A stretch of 64,000 nt of DNA from CALGKJ01 sp049322695 (GTDB lineage: Bacteria; Bacillota; Clostridia; Lutisporales; Lutisporaceae): assembly GCA_049322695.1 (NCBI GenBank), contig JBMORW010000046.1, positions 139,619 to 203,618 of the forward strand, in the 5' to 3' direction. Of this stretch, positions 59,692-64,000 are shown piece by piece (the first letter of the stretch is position 1; each line of letters starts with the position of its first letter). The position numbers and the translations under genes are program-made. Below the pieces are notes generated by a model that was not told where the DNA came from, ran no database searches, and worked only from the letters and a program-made list of their open reading frames with translations.

Positions 59692-62220
59692 CTATAGATT
59701 TCCTCCTGTAATATTTACATTCTCTATTACCAGCTGTGATCCGGAATAGTATGCAACCTGATCAATAGTATAGCCGTATTTTGTTATGCTGTAATCAGTT
59801 ACCAGGTTTATTGAAATTTTGTCGCCGTCTACCGTAGCCCAGAACGGACTAAGAGTTCCGTGGTGAGTGGAGACGGTATTGCCGTTTTTATCTTTAATGT
59901 ATACATAGTCATAGTTTTTCTCGGTTTCAAACCTTGAAAAATGGACTGCCACCATGGTAGCTCCGCTCTTTATATATTCATGGGTGGCATTATAGTTATT
60001 GGGATATTTATGAGGGGTATCATAGGTCTTGTTTTCATAATACCACTGCATTTCACCGCCTGAGCCTGTGGGATAGGTTGAGTTCAGCTTGTATTTAACG
60101 CTTTGACTGTACGCACCATTATAGCCTATTACCTTTAGATAGTAATTGCCTGTTGAGGTTGCGGTATAGTTGATGCTTTCATTGGCTGTGGAGCCATTAT
60201 AGGAATATGCAACCTGAGTGCCTGCTGAATTATACAGATACAGGTCATAGTCATAAGGCAGATTAGTAAGTGTTGCAGAAATGACCCCGGTTTGGTTGAT
60301 TGTGAAAGTGTAATAATCAACGTCAGAAACAGAGTAGATGAACGATTCATAATCTGCTCCGCTGTCTATTGAATAAGCCTCTGACATGGTATTGTTTGGC
60401 TCATACGGGTCAGTCGCAGGGGTTTCGCCCTCAGGAAGTATTTGTATGGATGGATCGCCGAATAGAGTCCAGGTATGAAAGGTTAAAAGATCGTCACTGG
60501 TGCCATTCTGTATCATAGGTGTTTGTCCTGCATAGCATATGCCGCCTAAGGATATCCTGCTGCCGGCACATAAAACATCAATTATACCATCCTGGCCCAC
60601 CATTGGCGGAGTCCACGGCTGGTTGACGGTAGACATCAATGTACCTATAGCACCTATAGGACTGCCGCTGTTGTTTTCTGATCGAAGCCATGCTTCTGCA
60701 AAGCAAGTGCCTGTGTGGAATCTTCCGCTTACACATGAAACACTGATTATAAAAGGAAGCTGCCCCGGGTTTTGGAGGTTCTGAATGTCAGAGTTGCTGA
60801 ACCCGGAAGTTACCCAGTAGGTTTCTGCTCCATGTCCACAGTAATTTATTATGCCCCTGCCCTGATTTAAGCTGTTGCTTACTGAGGAAGCGGATGCTCC
60901 CGGATCATATATACTGTCAACCAGGGTATAGCCGTCATTCAGCAGCTTATTTTTAATAATATCCATGTGTTCTCTGTCTGTTTCGCCGGAGCCTTCATCT
61001 GATGCAATACCTATGCCTTTTTTAAACCAGTCGGCAGTATTATAACCGTTTTGCTCAAACTCAATAGTACGATCTATCTGAGTCTGAACATCTTCTATAG
61101 TTTCGGCAGAGAATCTTCCCACATAAATATCAGGATAGTTATCGCTGCCTGCCACCTTTGTATAGGTTGGATCCGAAACGCCATCGGAATAAGCCGGAGA
61201 GGATACCTGTGCATAATCTCCTACCAATAAAACGTAAGTCAGGTTAGGATTCTGATTATAATAATTCTGTATATAATTTTTTATTTCTGTCGAGTTATTG
61301 CCCGGTGATACTGTTGATATGTTAACCAGTGTTGTACTAATGCCGTTTGAATTTTTCCACTGAATAAACGGGTCCATTGCACTGCTGAAGCTGTCATAAG
61401 AGATAATAAGCATAGAACCTGTTTCTGAAGCATCGCGTTGGACAGACATTTCCGATTTTCGGAAATTTTCATAATTAATAAATGTGTTTGCATATACAGC
61501 TTCAAAATCTTTGGTAATTCTTACGGCACTTGAGGACTTAAGGGTATTGACTGTAGATTTTCCTTCTGAGACTATTTCCACCGTAACAGAGGTATATACT
61601 CTTAAAGTTTCGCCTGCCGGTCGGTATTGGAAAGCATTCAGGGTGATGGTTGCTCCCCTTAGCTCCCTCATTATGAATGGCTCGCTTATGACAGCTAGCT
61701 CAGCAGGGTAGAAATGACCATTTTTGTACTCATGTCCAAAGGAGTAGGATACATCCTTCGGATCCTCAGTTCTCATAATTGTACCCTTGGATGGAGCTAT
61801 TGGGAAGTTTTTATAGTCTTCATACTCTGAGGAAATAACCTTTAGCTTTACATCAGAATCGCCCGGAATGATGATGCTGCGTGATATACGGGGCAGATCG
61901 GGCTTTCCGCGGTCGTAATGACTGCCTGTACCATCACATGAAATGGTATAGTGTTCCTTGCCGTCTATAATCACACTGTTTTTGCTGAAGTTGTTAACAT
62001 CAAACCTGACAACTGTATGGTTTAAATCGGATTCCAGCACTGTAACATTTACATCATTTGCTTTGTTTTTGATATCCATAACAGCTTTCTCTCCAACATA
62101 TTTATCAGGCTTATGGGGATTCATGTCATCTTCCATTGCGCTTAGTACAAAGCAGTACTGTGTAAATACAAACATAAGCAAAAATACAATTATCAGCTTT
62201 GTTCTCATTTGCTTTTTCAT
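59692..62220 (-). CDS. Secreted C25 (gingipain-family) cysteine peptidase with PPC domain
   Basis: An 842-aa protein with ribosome site AGGAGGG and signal peptide (residues 1-28). A Propeptide_C25-like region (about 50-240) leads into the caspase-fold C25 domain (about 270-600) with catalytic His near 462 (NYCGHGAETYW) and Cys near 494 (SVSCVSGRF). A bacterial pre-peptidase C-terminal (PPC) domain follows (DPYEPNNTMSEAYSI, about 610-720), then a CUB-like module with KNYDYVYIKDKNGN. Gingipains cleave after Arg or Lys; specificity here is not readable. No sorting or type IX signal is seen, so it is exported by Sec and probably released. Confidence 0.9.
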   Translation of the reverse strand: MKKQMRTKLIIVFLLMFVFTQYCFVLSAMEDDMNPHKPDKYVGEKAVMDIKNKANDVNVTVLESDLNHTVVRFDVNNFSKNSVIIDGKEHYTISCDGTGSHYDRGKPDLPRISRSIIIPGDSDVKLKVISSEYEDYKNFPIAPSKGTIMRTEDPKDVSYSFGHEYKNGHFYPAELAVISEPFIMRELRGATITLNAFQYRPAGETLRVYTSVTVEIVSEGKSTVNTLKSSSAVRITKDFEAVYANTFINYENFRKSEMSVQRDASETGSMLIISYDSFSSAMDPFIQWKNSNGISTTLVNISTVSPGNNSTEIKNYIQNYYNQNPNLTYVLLVGDYAQVSSPAYSDGVSDPTYTKVAGSDNYPDIYVGRFSAETIEDVQTQIDRTIEFEQNGYNTADWFKKGIGIASDEGSGETDREHMDIIKNKLLNDGYTLVDSIYDPGASASSVSNSLNQGRGIINYCGHGAETYWVTSGFSNSDIQNLQNPGQLPFIISVSCVSGRFHTGTCFAEAWLRSENNSGSPIGAIGTLMSTVNQPWTPPMVGQDGIIDVLCAGSRISLGGICYAGQTPMIQNGTSDDLLTFHTWTLFGDPSIQILPEGETPATDPYEPNNTMSEAYSIDSGADYESFIYSVSDVDYYTFTINQTGVISATLTNLPYDYDLYLYNSAGTQVAYSYNGSTANESINYTATSTGNYYLKVIGYNGAYSQSVKYKLNSTYPTGSGGEMQWYYENKTYDTPHKYPNNYNATHEYIKSGATMVAVHFSRFETEKNYDYVYIKDKNGNTVSTHHGTLSPFWATVDGDKISINLVTDYSITKYGYTIDQVAYYSGSQLVIENVNITGGNL

Positions 62221-62740
62221 AATAACCCTCCTAAAATAAAACAGTTATAGTGGTAAGACTGCTAAAGTTGAAATAAACCCTCATAACAAGTCATCACCTC
62301 TTTTATTAAATTAGAATAGGAAATTATGTCATGCTGAAATGTATATAACTCAGTTGGACAACAGGCAATATTCTGCTGGCCAATTGTGTCTGATAAATGA
62401 AAGATGTGAGCGATATGCAACATATAAAATTACATATTAATTCAAAATTAATATAAAATTACTATATTACAACTTAATTCTACATTATTTAGAAAAATAT
62501 GTAAATAGGACTATAAGATTATAAACAATAGTAATATAATATTAAAAATTACTGTAAGCTCTTATCTGTAAGAATACCTCTAGCCTAAGATATAGAAAAA
62601 CCAGGTATTATATCTCCTTCCTTTGTCATAAAAACTATAGTTTCTCATAAAGTAGAGAATAGGACACGCTTTTTCAAGGGATACTAAAGCCTTGTGGAGG
62701 TAACGACTAACATGACAGAGGAGAGGGGTACTGACAAGTT
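62221..62740 (+). other. Intergenic region with a structured leader before the lipoprotein gene
   Basis: 520 bp, A+T-rich between about 62400 and 62570. The plus-strand 3' part is more ordered: CAAGG / CCTTG (62675-62679 / 62690-62694) brackets GATACTAAAG, and purine-rich elements follow. I do not recognise a riboswitch class. No gene. Confidence 0.3.
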
Positions 62741-64000
62741 ATGAAAAGGTGCAGTGTTATTTTTGCAGTTATATTATTACTATGCGGATGCAGCAGGAAT
62801 CTTAAAAATAGTATTAGCCCGGTATCCTACACAAGTGCAGATAATTTTATAGAAAAGAGAATTGAAAGGAAAATAGAGAAAAGGATATTTGATTTTGTGG
62901 CTGAGGGGAGTGAGCCCATACAGGAAGATATTATTGTTCCAGGTAAATTTGATTTATCGGGTATAAGTCACGAGCTTAGAGCAACGATTAAAGGCATTGT
63001 AAACAAGAAACAGACCTTTCCTGAGAAATATACTGATATGGAAGGAATACTGACCTTTCGCGGCAATAATTTAAGGGACAGTGCTGCATACGGGAAAGTA
63101 TATATAAAAGAAAAGAAGCTAGAGGTGCTTTGGGCTTTTGAGACAAGCAGCAGGTCATGGGGCGGCGGTGCCGGGTGGACCGGTCAGGCAGCGATAATCA
63201 AATGGCCGGCTGAAGCAATAGAACTGATGAATATAAAGAAAGAGTTCAAAAGCAGGAAAGATCTCACAGAAGCTGTGTGCCCTTCATTGGATGGCAGGAT
63301 ATATTTCTTGGAACTGGAGTCAGGATTACAAACCAGACAGCACATAGATATCAAAAACCCTATAAAGGGGAGCATAACTCTTGATCCTCGGGGATTCCCC
63401 CTGTTATATGTCGGACAGGGACTTCAAGAGACAGATGTAATGGGCTTCAGGATTTTCAGTCTGATAGACGGAAAGCTGCTTCACTTTATAAACGGTAAGG
63501 ATTCTTTTGCCCTAAGAAAGTGGTGTGCCTTTGACGGTTCACCGCTTATAAACAGAAATACAGATACAATGATACTTGGAGGAGAAAACGGATTATTATA
63601 TAATATTAAGCTCAACACTGAGTTTGATAAGGTTAATAAGACGATAAAGCTTGAGCCTGAAGAGGTAAAGTATAGATACAAAATAAAAGGAAACAGCTTT
63701 CAGGGGATAGAAAACTCAGTGGCTGCATATAAAAACTTAGTGTATTTTGCTGATAATGGAGGCAGTATACAGGCTGTCGATCTTATAAACATGGAGACAG
63801 TTTGGGTATTGGACAAAATTGATGATACCGATGCTACTATTACCGTCGAGGTTGAAGAGGGTGTACCTTATCTGTATACAGGCACAGAGGTAGATAAGCA
63901 GGGAATAATGGGGAACAGCCATATCAGAAAGATTAACGGATTGACTGGGGAAGTTTTATGGGATAAGCAATATCACTGCATTTCATTGCAGGGTGAAAAG
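62741..64000 (+). CDS. PQQ-like beta-propeller lipoprotein, 3'-partial
   Basis: 420 codons are visible, open to the right edge. Signal peptide with lipobox LCGC (Cys17) after VIFAVILLL marks a membrane lipoprotein. Repeats such as LDGRIYFLELESG, ENGLLYNIKLN, NGGSIQAVDLINMETVW and ITGEVLW-like INGLTGEVLWDK are blades of a PQQ-like propeller. Before them lies a Gly-rich GGGAGWTGQ segment. No PQQ cofactor is needed in such proteins. It may scaffold envelope components. Start ATG 62741; its ribosome site is weak (GAGAGGGG about 11 bases upstream). Confidence 0.82.
   Translation, partial: MKRCSVIFAVILLLCGCSRNLKNSISPVSYTSADNFIEKRIERKIEKRIFDFVAEGSEPIQEDIIVPGKFDLSGISHELRATIKGIVNKKQTFPEKYTDMEGILTFRGNNLRDSAAYGKVYIKEKKLEVLWAFETSSRSWGGGAGWTGQAAIIKWPAEAIELMNIKKEFKSRKDLTEAVCPSLDGRIYFLELESGLQTRQHIDIKNPIKGSITLDPRGFPLLYVGQGLQETDVMGFRIFSLIDGKLLHFINGKDSFALRKWCAFDGSPLINRNTDTMILGGENGLLYNIKLNTEFDKVNKTIKLEPEEVKYRYKIKGNSFQGIENSVAAYKNLVYFADNGGSIQAVDLINMETVWVLDKIDDTDATITVEVEEGVPYLYTGTEVDKQGIMGNSHIRKINGLTGEVLWDKQYHCISLQGEK

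Noticed and set aside
62641..62740. c-di-GMP (GEMM-I) riboswitch
   Set aside because: Only fragments of the 3' half (AAAGCC, CTAA, CATGACAG) resemble it; the 5' hairpin with GAAA tetraloop and receptor are absent.

Overview
The window looks like chromosomal DNA of an anaerobic, endospore-forming, moderately A+T-rich member of the Clostridia. Evidence: strong Shine-Dalgarno sites before nearly every gene, frequent GTG/TTG starts, a GerW/YtfJ sporulation protein next to its usual DUF2953 partner, a CD3324-type regulator, an AprX-type subtilase, a clostridial single-cluster ferredoxin and a C_GCAxxG_C_C redox protein. I see no transposase, integrase, phage structural gene, rRNA or CRISPR array. 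One tRNA (Ala, GGC) is present.

Layout. 0-3.7 kb: a UvrA-like ATPase fused to tandem TrmO/TsaA domains, cut by the left edge. 3.8-12.7 kb: a patchwork of small-molecule sensing regulators (three AraC proteins with GyrI-like ligand domains, one WYL protein), a DUF2785 protein, a frameshifted amidase, a DUF3795 protein and an AlkX/YcaQ-type DNA glycosylase. 12.8-17.0 kb: PadR regulator with a double-flavodoxin oxidoreductase, radical SAM/SPASM protein, DUF2284 protein and a phosphoesterase. 17.1-25.4 kb (minus strand): a cytosolic BMP-type ligand-binding protein with a ParB-like N-terminus; a secreted protein/ABC transporter/two-component operon preceded by a tandem 11-bp repeat; a TDT-family transporter; a redox protein. 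25.6-34.7 kb: a structured leader with a small HTH protein, a GNAT enzyme, an unrecognised two-gene unit (277 and 129 aa), a convergent subtilase, a PAS-GGDEF cyclase, PIN-PhoH, DUF418 and MsrA.

34.7-43.3 kb: class II fructose-bisphosphate aldolase, a small basic protein, a three-subunit molybdenum hydroxylase of the xanthine dehydrogenase family with a MocA/MobA-like cofactor nucleotidyltransferase, an MFS exporter and a polysaccharide deacetylase. 43.3-49.3 kb (mostly minus): a Gfo/Idh/MocA oxidoreductase behind a three-copy 13-bp operator, then a TetR-led operon (TetR, GNAT, alpha/beta hydrolase, unknown membrane protein) with an easily read promoter and palindromic operator. 49.4-52 kb: a 59-aa winged-helix protein, tRNA-Ala, and a MerR regulator divergent from a serine hydrolase whose promoter has the 19-bp spacer typical of MerR activation. 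52.1-57 kb: an operon resembling Bacillus ydjI-ydjG-ydjH (SPFH/zinc ribbon, zinc ribbon/membrane, TPM domain), then a GNAT and a Crp/Fnr regulator with an N-terminal cysteine cluster. 57-64 kb: ferredoxin, gerW and its partner, a five-repeat beta-flower protein, a zinc-ribbon protein, a secreted C25 (gingipain-family) protease and a lipoprotein beta-propeller cut by the right edge.

Most genes form short regulator-plus-target units with readable cis-elements: AraC/amidase, PadR/flavoprotein, TCS/ABC, TetR/GNAT/hydrolase and MerR/serine hydrolase. The best candidates for undescribed biology are the 27.3-28.5 kb gene pair, the TrmO-TrmO-UvrA fusion, the ParB-like/BMP fusion and the SPFH-zinc ribbon-TPM membrane operon without a nearby PspA.
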